Assembly: GCF_001544875.2 (NCBI RefSeq) | Contig: NZ_FCOA02000013.1 | Coordinates: 62,001-126,000 of the forward strand | Source: Caballeronia hypogeia | Lineage (GTDB): Bacteria > Pseudomonadota > Gammaproteobacteria > Burkholderiales > Burkholderiaceae | Length of the DNA stretch: 64,000 nt | Reading direction: 5' to 3' | Part shown: positions 31,717 through 39,278 of the stretch, in pieces | Layout: each line of letters begins with the position of its first letter | Position numbering within the stretch: position 1 is the stretch's first letter | The notes under the pieces: generated by a model | The model's database searches: none | What the model was told of the DNA's origin: nothing | What the model saw: only the letters and a program-made list of their open reading frames with translations | Program-made: the position numbers and the translations under genes

Positions 31717-33141
31717 TCAGGTCGGCATGCGAATCTGCAGATCCATGCGGGGCGCGGCATCGAACGAGATACGTGGCGCATCAGGCGACGCGCCCGCTGC
31801 CTCGATTGCTTCGAAGCCGCCATCGGGCACGCTGTCCATCGACATGTACAGCGTGCGCATCTCCGCACTCAGGCCGTGGAAATGGCACAGGAACGTGTCG
31901 CGGTCGGCGTAGTACCACGGCGTGTTCAGTTCCCTGAAGCTCACGAGATCGGGCGAATCCGTCGCGGGACAGAGGCCGAGCTTCATCAGCTCCTCCATGA
32001 ACACGCGTTGATCGCCCTGGCTCGAGAATGTGTACTGGACGTCTTCGGTCTCGCGCACTTTGCCCAGCACGGTCGCAAGCGCGTGCGCGTTTTCCTCGGT
32101 ATTGCGAAAGCCCATCACGCCGGAGTTGAAGGGCCAGCCGCAGATATCCGCGGTCAGCACGCGCTCGCGTTCCGCGGTGAAGGTTTCGAGTTTCACCGAC
32201 CGGTTCATGGCGATGATATCGGCGTCGACCCAGAACACCCACTCATGGTGCGGCAGATACTGGCTGAGCAGGAAAGGCTTGGCCCAGTTGCCGCACGCGT
32301 CGCGCCCGAATTCCGGCGGCACCTCGCGATGCACGTAAAGTGTGTAACCATGCTGCTCGCAATAGGCGCGCATGCTCGCTTCCCCGAAGCGCGCGTAGCT
32401 TGCGATATTCGCCGTATAGAGCATCACGATCGCCATGGACCGACCCGGCTGGTACACCGACAGCGCCTGATCCGAATCTGCGGAAACCGGCGCGGCTGCT
32501 TCGAAAAGACGCAATTCGCCGGACGCGTGGCACGCGTTCAGATGGCGCGCGAACATGGCGCGCCACAGCGGCCCGTACTTGCTGTAGAGCTGCGGCGTGA
32601 AGACGAGCGAGACCGCGACGACCGGCCTGCCGCGAAGATCCGGATGCTGGCCTGACCACATCGACGCGATCGGCACCACGCCGTTCACTTCGTCACAGTC
32701 GGTCATGGCCGGCAGGTCTTCGAGGAGCGCGGCCTCGGTGACGTAGTTGCCGTATTCGTAATACTGACGGCAGCGGGCCGCCATGCCACGGACAATGCGC
32801 CGGTTCTCTTCCGTGTTTCGCAGCACGAACATTTCCGTGTTCACGCCGAAGTGGCCCTGGGTCAGCAGGATGTCGCGCCCGGCCATGATCGCATCGAAGT
32901 CGTGGAAGCGCACGAACAGCGCGTTCTCCGTGGCGAATACGACGACCTCGCCCTCTTGTGCCTGCCGCAGCACGTCGCTCAGTAACTGGTATTTGTACAG
33001 TGTGCGCAGTTCGATCGAATCGACGCAGCAGGAAATCGGCTCGAAGCGATGCTTGGCACGCGTGCGCCGGCAATATTCGAGATGATTGTCCAACGACGAG
33101 TTCGCGTTGCGATCAGAGAAACAGCTAACCAGAGTCACCAT
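31717..33141 (-). CDS. GT34-like glycosyltransferase (GMA12/MNN10 type)
   Basis: This 474-residue protein has no signal peptide or membrane helix. The second half carries the nucleotide-sugar and metal site VFWVDADIIAMNRSVKLE (DxD), WPFNSGVMGFRNTEENAHAL and FSSQGDQRVFMEEL. These are typical of the galactosyl/mannosyltransferase GMA12 family, rare in bacteria. The first half contains a related segment (FGVNTEMFVLRNTEENRRIV), which suggests an internal duplication of the fold. No sugar or polysaccharide genes adjoin it. The acceptor is unknown. Confidence 0.7.
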   Translation of the reverse strand: MVTLVSCFSDRNANSSLDNHLEYCRRTRAKHRFEPISCCVDSIELRTLYKYQLLSDVLRQAQEGEVVVFATENALFVRFHDFDAIMAGRDILLTQGHFGVNTEMFVLRNTEENRRIVRGMAARCRQYYEYGNYVTEAALLEDLPAMTDCDEVNGVVPIASMWSGQHPDLRGRPVVAVSLVFTPQLYSKYGPLWRAMFARHLNACHASGELRLFEAAAPVSADSDQALSVYQPGRSMAIVMLYTANIASYARFGEASMRAYCEQHGYTLYVHREVPPEFGRDACGNWAKPFLLSQYLPHHEWVFWVDADIIAMNRSVKLETFTAERERVLTADICGWPFNSGVMGFRNTEENAHALATVLGKVRETEDVQYTFSSQGDQRVFMEELMKLGLCPATDSPDLVSFRELNTPWYYADRDTFLCHFHGLSAEMRTLYMSMDSVPDGGFEAIEAAGASPDAPRISFDAAPRMDLQIRMPT

Positions 33142-33445
33142 GGGAGTTCGGCAGTCGGAAAACGGAAAACGGAGAGCGAGGACGGACGATATCCGGCCTG
33201 CGGCGAGGACTTGTAAAGTATTGAGTCAAACGGCGCGCGCAACGCTAGGATTCCGCCGATTTTCGGAGTGATTTAAGAAAATTCTCCGGTGTTGCGCGAT
33301 GCGACTCGAGGCGGGCCGAAGGGTGCGTCAACCGACTTTCCGGTTGCGGATGAGCGGAGCTTGCGCGCAACGAAGCCCCTTGGGGCTCGACGCCTGCTCC
33401 GTAACGATGCGCGCCTCGGGCGAGGCGCGCCTGCGTCCGCAAGCC
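33142..33445. other. Intergenic stretch with two hairpins
   Basis: No gene is supported in this stretch. It carries the hairpin AGCCCC-TT-GGGGCT at 33374-33387 and the stronger stem at 33409-33430, both near the 3' side of the leftward small gene. The left half is the promoter zone of the glycosyltransferase gene. Confidence 0.45.
33409..33430 (-). terminator. GC-rich hairpin after the small gene at 33446
   Basis: GCGCGCCTCG (33409-33418) and CGAGGCGCGC (33421-33430) form a perfect 10-bp stem. It lies 16 bp past the stop of the leftward 79-residue gene. No strong T-run follows, so it may be a partial terminator. Confidence 0.5.
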
Positions 33446-33685
33446 TCAGCTCGAGAGCGCGACGCGCGGTCCGCGCACGGCCAGGTGGCCGTCGAGTTCC
33501 GCCTTGCCGTATTCGATTGCGTAGGACGCGGCGGCCTGCGCCGTCGGAAAGGCCCGGAACGGCCCGATCGCGCGACGCACGCCTCCCGGCCGCTCGATCA
33601 GCAGCGTCGCGACGAATTCACCGGACAGGTGCCGGACAATGACCGAGAGCTCGCAGCCCCGATATTCGATTGGAGTGCAGTCCAT
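33446..33685 (-). CDS. Small conserved-looking hypothetical protein (79 aa)
   Basis: This 79-residue protein starts MDCTPIEYRGCELSVIVRHL. The middle part GPFRAFPTAQAAASYAIEYG resembles small stand-alone Burkholderiaceae proteins with a beta-beta-alpha layout. Codon use is normal, the start lies after a GAGG-type site, and a hairpin follows the stop. No function is known. It stands between the glycosyltransferase and polB genes. Confidence 0.6.
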   Translation of the reverse strand: MDCTPIEYRGCELSVIVRHLSGEFVATLLIERPGGVRRAIGPFRAFPTAQAAASYAIEYGKAELDGHLAVRGPRVALSS

Positions 33686-33964
33686 CGCCGACCTCGCTTG
33701 CTTGAATGGACAGAAGATGTGGTCAATCTACTGAAGGTCCGCGCGGCGCGTAACCCTGCCTGTGAGTGGCTGCGAACGTAGGCCGATCGATTCTCTGTGC
33801 GCACGCCTACAGAGCCCCGGCGCAAACGTTTCACCACGCGCATCCGATATGCTCAGACGAGATCGATTTTGGTGAGAATGTTCCTCATTCGTGGAATCGC
33901 CTGGTCACGCGTTACGACCGCGACGCGGACATCATCGAAGGCGGGATCGGCCTGCGCTTCCAGC

Positions 33965-36370
33965 CTAGAACAGCTCTTTCTGCCCGGACATCAGCGCGCT
34001 GAAATCGTCGCGCAGGAACGGCAGGATGCCATCCGCCACCGGCTGAAGCTGCTTGCTCACATAGTGCTCGTAGTCGATCGGCGCATGTCGCGCCTCCACC
34101 GGCTCGGGACCGGCCGTGGTCATCACGTAGCTTATCCAGCCGCCGTTCTGATATTGCAGCGGACGGCCGGCGCGCGCGTTGTGCTCGTCGGCGAGACGCG
34201 CGGCGCGCACGTGCGGCGGCACGTTGCGCTGATAATCGCCGAGGGTGCGGCGCAGGCGCTTGCGATAGACGAGCTGTTCGTCCATCTCGCCGCGCCGCGT
34301 GCGCCCGACATAATCGCGCACGAAATCCTCGTAAGGCTCGCCCTTGAATACGCGCATATAAAGCTCCTGCTGGAAGCGCTGCGCGAGTGGCGTCCAGTCC
34401 GTGCGCACCGTTTCCAGCCCTTTGTAGATGATCTCTTCGCCGCCGTCCGCGCGCGTCGTCAGTCCTGCGTAGCGTTTCTTGCTGCCCTCTTCCGTGCCGC
34501 GGATGGTCGGCATCAGAAAACGTTTGAAGTGCGTTTCGAATTGCAGTTCGAGCGCGCTTTCGAGTGCGAACGTCTCGCGCAGATGGTCGCGCCAGTACGC
34601 ATTCACATGGGCGACGAGCGAGCGCCCGATGCGCGCGGCATCGTCCTCGTTGCGCGCGCGTTTCAGCCAGACAAAGGTGGAATCCGTGTCGCCGTAGATC
34701 ACGCTGTAGCCGCGCGCCTCGATCAGCTCGCGCGTGCGATGCATGATCTCGTGACCGCGCATCGTGATCGATGACGCGAGACGCGGATCGAAGAAGCGGC
34801 AGCCGCTCGAACCGAGCACGCCATAGAACGAATTCATGATGATCTTGAGCGCCTGCGACAACGGCTTGTTGTGCTGGCGCTTGGCGGCCTCGCGCCCTTC
34901 CCAGACCTGCGCGACGATCGCGGGCAGGCAATGCTTGTCGCGCGAGAAGCGCGCGCCGCGAAAGCCGGGCACGGTGTCGGCGTCATCGGGCATGCTCATG
35001 CCTTGCGCGAGCCCGGCCGGATCGATGAGAAACGTACGGATGATCGACGGATACAGGCTCTTGTAATCGAGCACGAGCACGGAGTCGTAGAGACCGGGCC
35101 GCGAATCCATGACGAAGCCGCCGGGACTGGCTTCCTCGGGCACGTCGCCGAGATTCGGCGCGACGTAGCCCAGCCGATGCATGCGCGGCATGTACAGATG
35201 CGTGAACGCCGCAACCGAGCCGCCGCTGCGATCGGCCTGCAAACCGGTGACGGTCGCGCGTTCGAGAAGGAACGGCAGCAACTCGGTCTTCTCGAAGACC
35301 TTGGTGACGAGCTCGCAGTCGCCCAGGTTGTAACGCGCGAGCGCGGGCTTGTCTTCCTGAAAGCGCCGCTCGATTTCGTCCATCCGCGCATAGGGACTGT
35401 CGATCGCCTTGCCCTCGCCCAGCAAGGACTGCGCGACGTATTCCAGGCTGAACGACGGGAAATTCCATGTCGCCGAACGCAGCGATTCAATACCGTCGAT
35501 GACGAGCCTTCCCGCGATCGACACGAAGAAGTGATTGCGCTTCATGCCGTGCTCGCGCCACTCGACCGTGCCGCCGTCGCGGCCGAGCGCGAGCGGCACG
35601 CCGTAGTCATCGGCATGCTGCTGCAGCACACGCAGGTCGAACTGCACCACATTCCAGCCGATGATCGCATCCGGATCGTGCTTCGCGATCCACGCGTTGA
35701 AGCGGCGCAGCATGTCGGCGCGGGTCTCGCAATATTCGAGGGCGAAATCGGTTTCGACGGCGGCGCCGTTCGGCGGGCCGAGCATGTAGACCTGACGCGC
35801 GCCGCAGCCTTCGAGCGCGATCGAATAGAGCGCGCCCTTCACGCTCGTTTCGATATCCAGCGACACGAGCCGGAGCGACGGCCGGTAGTCCGGCGCGGGC
35901 CTGAGCTCGCTGGGAATGTAACCATTGCGAGCATCGCGATCTGCGCCCTCGAACGACACCGGCGCTGTGATGAAACGCTCCATCAGATAGCGTTCGTGCG
36001 GGCGGATGTCGGCTTCGAAGACATTGACGCCCGCTGCCCGCAGATTCTTTTCGAGCGCGAGCAACTGGCGGTATTGCGGGCAATAGAGCCCGAGCATGGG
36101 TTGCTGGCGGAAGTCCTTCAGCGGCAGCTCGCGCAACTGCGCGTCGCGCACGCTGGCGATGACCGGCTCCGCCTTCCCGCGATCCTCCGCGCGAATGAAC
36201 GCGACGCTCGTCTGCAGCGCGATGCGGATTTTTTTCGGGCCGTCGTCGGTGGCGAGCCAGAAATCGACTTCGGTCCCCGCCGCGGTGTCGCGCCAGTGAC
36301 GAGTCAGCAAAAAACCCTGATGTGCGGAAGCCAAGCCGTTACCTTCGATGAGCGCGTGCCAACGAAGCAT
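33965..36370 (-). CDS. polB: DNA polymerase II (family B)
   Basis: This 801-residue family B polymerase has the 3'-5' exonuclease motif RLVSLDIETS, motif A VLVLDYKSLYPSIIRTF and motif C VIYGDTDSTFVWLK, with KIIMNSFYGVLG as motif B. Length and order match bacterial Pol II, which acts in repair, replication restart and bypass after damage. ATG 36370 gives MLRWHALIEG; a TTG 15 bp upstream is possible. No CTGT-N8-ACAG LexA site was seen between it and the flhC terminator region. It lies downstream of and on the same strand as flhDC. Confidence 0.93.
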   Translation of the reverse strand: MLRWHALIEGNGLASAHQGFLLTRHWRDTAAGTEVDFWLATDDGPKKIRIALQTSVAFIRAEDRGKAEPVIASVRDAQLRELPLKDFRQQPMLGLYCPQYRQLLALEKNLRAAGVNVFEADIRPHERYLMERFITAPVSFEGADRDARNGYIPSELRPAPDYRPSLRLVSLDIETSVKGALYSIALEGCGARQVYMLGPPNGAAVETDFALEYCETRADMLRRFNAWIAKHDPDAIIGWNVVQFDLRVLQQHADDYGVPLALGRDGGTVEWREHGMKRNHFFVSIAGRLVIDGIESLRSATWNFPSFSLEYVAQSLLGEGKAIDSPYARMDEIERRFQEDKPALARYNLGDCELVTKVFEKTELLPFLLERATVTGLQADRSGGSVAAFTHLYMPRMHRLGYVAPNLGDVPEEASPGGFVMDSRPGLYDSVLVLDYKSLYPSIIRTFLIDPAGLAQGMSMPDDADTVPGFRGARFSRDKHCLPAIVAQVWEGREAAKRQHNKPLSQALKIIMNSFYGVLGSSGCRFFDPRLASSITMRGHEIMHRTRELIEARGYSVIYGDTDSTFVWLKRARNEDDAARIGRSLVAHVNAYWRDHLRETFALESALELQFETHFKRFLMPTIRGTEEGSKKRYAGLTTRADGGEEIIYKGLETVRTDWTPLAQRFQQELYMRVFKGEPYEDFVRDYVGRTRRGEMDEQLVYRKRLRRTLGDYQRNVPPHVRAARLADEHNARAGRPLQYQNGGWISYVMTTAGPEPVEARHAPIDYEHYVSKQLQPVADGILPFLRDDFSALMSGQKELF

Positions 36371-36450
36371 TTTACTTGGGCCCAAAACAAAGAGCCCGGC
36401 GCACTTTCGTGGCCAGGCTCGTCAATTCTGAAAAAGGAAACAAGTAAAAC

Positions 36451-36523
36451 GCGGTAGCGGCGATTCGGTCGTCCACCATCCTCGCGGACGGTCCCCGGAA
36501 AGGGCGGCCGGCGCCGCTACCGC
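36451..36523 (-). terminator. Long-range 12-bp inverted repeat after flhC
   Basis: GCGGTAGCGGCG (36451-36462) and CGCCGCTACCGC (36512-36523) are perfect complements 49 nt apart. The inner part is also GC-rich and could fold further. One arm abuts the flhC stop and, read on the minus strand, the structure is followed by GTTTTA. It probably separates flhDC from polB. Confidence 0.55.
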
Positions 36524-37186
36524 CTAAGCAGCCTGTGCGACCAGGCTTGCCCGTTGCGGCTGTAACGCCGCTACGTTACCGAGTACCGTGTGCTCCACGT
36601 GCTCCGGCACTTCGTTCTTCGACATCACTGCCTCCAGCGCGGCTTCTTGACTGGCCTGTTTCGCGGCCGCCGCTTTCTTGGTCTTCCCCGCGCGTGACGG
36701 CGGCTGGCAGGCCCCGCACACCACGTTGTTCTGCAAATCATGTTTGTGTGCGACAAACTTCCCGGTGCAGCGGCAGCACGGCGTCATCTGCAGCATGCCC
36801 GCGTCGAAGAAGCGCACAAGAGTCCAGGCCCGCGTAAGGTCGAGTACCGCCTCGGCGCCGCTATGGTTGCAGTGCTCGAGATACAGCCGATACCCTTTGG
36901 TCAACGCATCGAGATGCGAACAGCCGGCTTCGTTCTTCAGGAACGTATAGGTGTTATAGAAAAGCGATGCGTGGATGTTGGCCAGCCACGTCATGTACCA
37001 GTCGGCCGAGAACGGCAGCATGCCCTTCGGCGGCGATACACCCTTCACTTCGCGATAGAGGCGAATCATGCGGTCCCGCGAGAGCGTCAGTTCGCTCTCC
37101 AGCACTTGCATGCGCGCACCGAGCTCGATCAGCGCGATGGCGCGGAACACTTCCTGGGCGTCTTCAGTGAGGCTCTTCTTCAGCAT
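36524..37186 (-). CDS. flhC: Flagellar master regulator subunit FlhC
   Basis: This 220-residue protein is FlhC: VKGVSPPKGMLPFSADWYMT, LTRAWTLVRFFDAGMLQM, and the zinc site CCRCTGKFVAHKHDLQNNVV with a following CGAC. With FlhD it forms the FlhD4C2 activator of class II flagellar genes. ATG 37186 has GGAG upstream; ATG 37201 and GTG 37204 are in-frame alternatives closer to the flhD stop (37205). The C-terminal 50 residues are Ala/Lys-rich and variable. No other flagellar gene is in the window. Confidence 0.9.
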   Translation of the reverse strand: MLKKSLTEDAQEVFRAIALIELGARMQVLESELTLSRDRMIRLYREVKGVSPPKGMLPFSADWYMTWLANIHASLFYNTYTFLKNEAGCSHLDALTKGYRLYLEHCNHSGAEAVLDLTRAWTLVRFFDAGMLQMTPCCRCTGKFVAHKHDLQNNVVCGACQPPSRAGKTKKAAAAKQASQEAALEAVMSKNEVPEHVEHTVLGNVAALQPQRASLVAQAA

Positions 37187-37204
37187 GGCTCGCTCCGTCA
37201 TCAC

Positions 37205-37522
37205 TTAAGCGAACTGTTCGGCCGGCTGGCCAGCCAGCAGGATTGCCGCGTGCGTCGGCGCGATATCCGCGTTCTTCGCGGGTTGCACCAGAGCCGACAG
37301 CATCGTGTGATCGTTGAAGCGGAATGCGCAAAGCAGGTTATCCGACGACGCGAGCTTGACGACCTGCGCGAGCGTGAGGCCCGACAGCAGATCGGCGAGT
37401 TCCGCCGACAGACCGAGCCGGAACATGCCGATGGCGCGGTCCTCGCGCAACAGACGCTGCGCGAGCATGATGTACGACAAGTTGATTTCCCGGATCGATT
37501 CCAGCGTTTCGCGACCGTTCAT
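37205..37522 (-). CDS. flhD: Flagellar master regulator subunit FlhD
   Basis: This 105-residue protein is FlhD: REINLSYIMLAQRLLREDRA, FRLGLSAELADLLSGLTLAQ and the end ILLAGQPAEQFA. It forms the DNA-binding core of FlhD4C2. It precedes flhC with only 18 bp to the chosen flhC start. Several positions differ from the usual Burkholderia FlhD as I recall it, which fits a second paralogue. The long AT-richer region upstream suggests tight control. Confidence 0.88.
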   Translation of the reverse strand: MNGRETLESIREINLSYIMLAQRLLREDRAIGMFRLGLSAELADLLSGLTLAQVVKLASSDNLLCAFRFNDHTMLSALVQPAKNADIAPTHAAILLAGQPAEQFA

Positions 37523-38062
37523 GGTTGCAACTTCCAGTAAATCCCCGAATTTCCCGCCGGCTTTTTGCCGATATCTTTTTTGTGCCTCACCGGACTAATT
37601 CCGCCCGGCTACGTACTGCGTAATCTTTGTTTCAGGGCGTTACATCTTGTAACAACCACTGTGAGACGGATTCTAAGTACGGTATGAAACTAAAGCAAGA
37701 TCATCTCAATAATATTTTGTTGCAAACAACACTTTAGATCGGTAATTTTTTCGGTATGGAGATTTCTACCGTTTACGCCGTTGTCGCCCCATTTGTCTAA
37801 CGTTTGCGAGCACCAGCCGGCGCGGCTTCATTTTTATCCTAATAATTGCCTGCCGCCTGCTATAACGGGCATTTGCGGGAGTCGGTTGACGCCGGAATCA
37901 AATTGTCAGCGGTTAATCATCTGACAATAATAGGCGAAAAAATGCCGCGAAATCGACTTTTCCCGACTCGCGGCGATTAGCGTAATTTTTACCGTCACTC
38001 TGTAACGACCATGTTACGGCCCGAAACAGCCCGTTTGTAACCGGCGTATGTAACAACCCCTG
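37523..38062. promoter_or_regulatory. Large flhDC upstream region with repeated TGTAAC motifs
   Basis: These 540 bp have no gene and are much AT-richer than the flanks. Repeated TGTAAC/GTTAC(A) motifs occur: GTTACA-TCT-TGTAAC at 37639-37653 (perfect inverted repeat), TGTAAC at 38001-38006 with GTTAC at 38013-38017, TGTAAC at 38036 and 38049, and GTTAC at 38062. One more TGTAAC (38102) lies just inside the next gene. TGTAACAACCACTGT (37648) and TGTAACAACCCCTGT (38049) match at 14 of 15 positions. A repeated binding site for a flhDC regulator is likely. Confidence 0.65.
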
Positions 38063-39166
38063 TTACTTTTGCGGCACGCCTTCGCGCCAGGCGTCCCAAT
38101 GTGTAACAACTTCCTGAACCAACGGATTGCCGGTCCGATACAAATTCTCGATGGCCGGTGTGAAACCGCCCTGATCCGCGTAATTGAGCAGATTGTCGGA
38201 CGCCGTCTGTCCTTCATATGGCCGGTCGAAGTCCGATCCGGCGCGCAGCGCGGCCACGCGTGACAGATCCACGCGCTCGACGCTCGCAGCCCGCTTGAGC
38301 GCCTCGTAGGTCGCATTGTCTTCCTGCTGCGTCGTGCAATAGACGCCGCGGCCATCAGTGAGAAGGCGCGTCCACGCGCGCGCACGCTCGCCAATGTATT
38401 TCCCCGACCACCAGGTATCGCCCGCGAGCGTGTCGCACTGGATCACACGCGGCGGCTGGTTCGCCGGCGCATACCCGAATTTCGCGCGCGCGACTTTCGC
38501 GGCGTCGCTGTCCGAAAGCGTCACGTTGCGCGAAATGGCGAAGGCCGTATCGGCAAGCGACGCATTGAGCGCGAATACTTCCGTCCGGTAGTCGAGCGGC
38601 GGCTTTTGGAGCGGCCCTTTTGTGTTGATGCCGAGGAAGCCTGTCGGCCAGTCCACCGGCTTTTCGCGCGCGTCCAGCTCCCACTGGATGCCGAAATCGA
38701 CCAGATACTTCGCCCATGCCGCCGAGCCGATAGTGCCCTGCGCCGGATCGATGCCCGCGATGCCCGCGATCAGAAAGTACGTCTGCCGGAGATCGAAGCG
38801 GTCGGAGAACGCGAGTGCCATCATCGAAGCGGCGGCGTTGGTGTGGCCCATGCCGGTCGTCGTCACACAGACGTCGTCGCGATTGCAGTGGACCGCGGGA
38901 TAGTCCGGCGACAGCCCCGGCACCTCGACGGCCTGCCACGGCCCGAGCCGGTCGAGCCAGATCTTGCCTTCGGGCGCGAACATCGTGACGATCATCACCT
39001 TGACCTTGCGGCCGCCGTCAGCCTTATCGGATGGCTGGGTGGAAGCGCAGCCGGTGACGGCGGAAAGACTCGCGAGGCCGGCTGCGAACAGCGCCGCGCG
39101 CGCGGCTCGTTTGAGGCGGCTCGTTCGTGGCCGTTGTTTCGTTCGTTGCGCGCTGACGCTTCTCAT
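38063..39166 (-). CDS. Purine nucleoside permease (NUP)-family lipoprotein
   Basis: This 367-residue protein has a lipoprotein-type leader (AGLASLSAVTGCAST, lipobox Cys near residue 40) followed by the NUP family domain. Seen in the domain are KVMIVTMFAPEGKIWLDRL, TGMGHTNAAASMMALAFSDR and FLIAGIAGIDPAQGTIGSAA. This fold is related to nucleoside phosphorylases; the family name comes from a yeast nucleoside permease, so enzymatic or binding activity in the periplasm is equally possible. It ends at the edge of the flhDC regulatory region and follows the mscS terminator. Confidence 0.75.
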   Translation of the reverse strand: MRSVSAQRTKQRPRTSRLKRAARAALFAAGLASLSAVTGCASTQPSDKADGGRKVKVMIVTMFAPEGKIWLDRLGPWQAVEVPGLSPDYPAVHCNRDDVCVTTTGMGHTNAAASMMALAFSDRFDLRQTYFLIAGIAGIDPAQGTIGSAAWAKYLVDFGIQWELDAREKPVDWPTGFLGINTKGPLQKPPLDYRTEVFALNASLADTAFAISRNVTLSDSDAAKVARAKFGYAPANQPPRVIQCDTLAGDTWWSGKYIGERARAWTRLLTDGRGVYCTTQQEDNATYEALKRAASVERVDLSRVAALRAGSDFDRPYEGQTASDNLLNYADQGGFTPAIENLYRTGNPLVQEVVTHWDAWREGVPQK

Positions 39167-39205
39167 GACGAGCGGTTCCTCGTAAAGGTTCGACCTGCGA
39201 AAAAA

Positions 39206-39231
39206 GACCGCGCCCGGTTTCTGGCGCGGTC
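39206..39231 (-). terminator. Rho-independent terminator after the MscS gene
   Basis: GACCGCGCC (39206-39214) pairs with GGCGCGGTC (39223-39231). Read on the minus strand, a run of T follows. It lies 48 bp past the stop of the leftward mechanosensitive channel gene. Confidence 0.85.
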
Positions 39232-39278
39232 GGCCGAACGATTATAGGAGCCCGGATCAGCGATGCTTCGCGCCTTCG

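Noticed and set aside
36371..36450. LexA/SOS box upstream of polB
   Set aside because: No CTGT-N8-ACAG pattern was found in this stretch, so SOS control cannot be claimed.
34871..36457. Plus-strand open frame of 528 codons over polB
   Set aside because: It is an antisense shadow of DNA polymerase II, which has all catalytic motifs on the minus strand.
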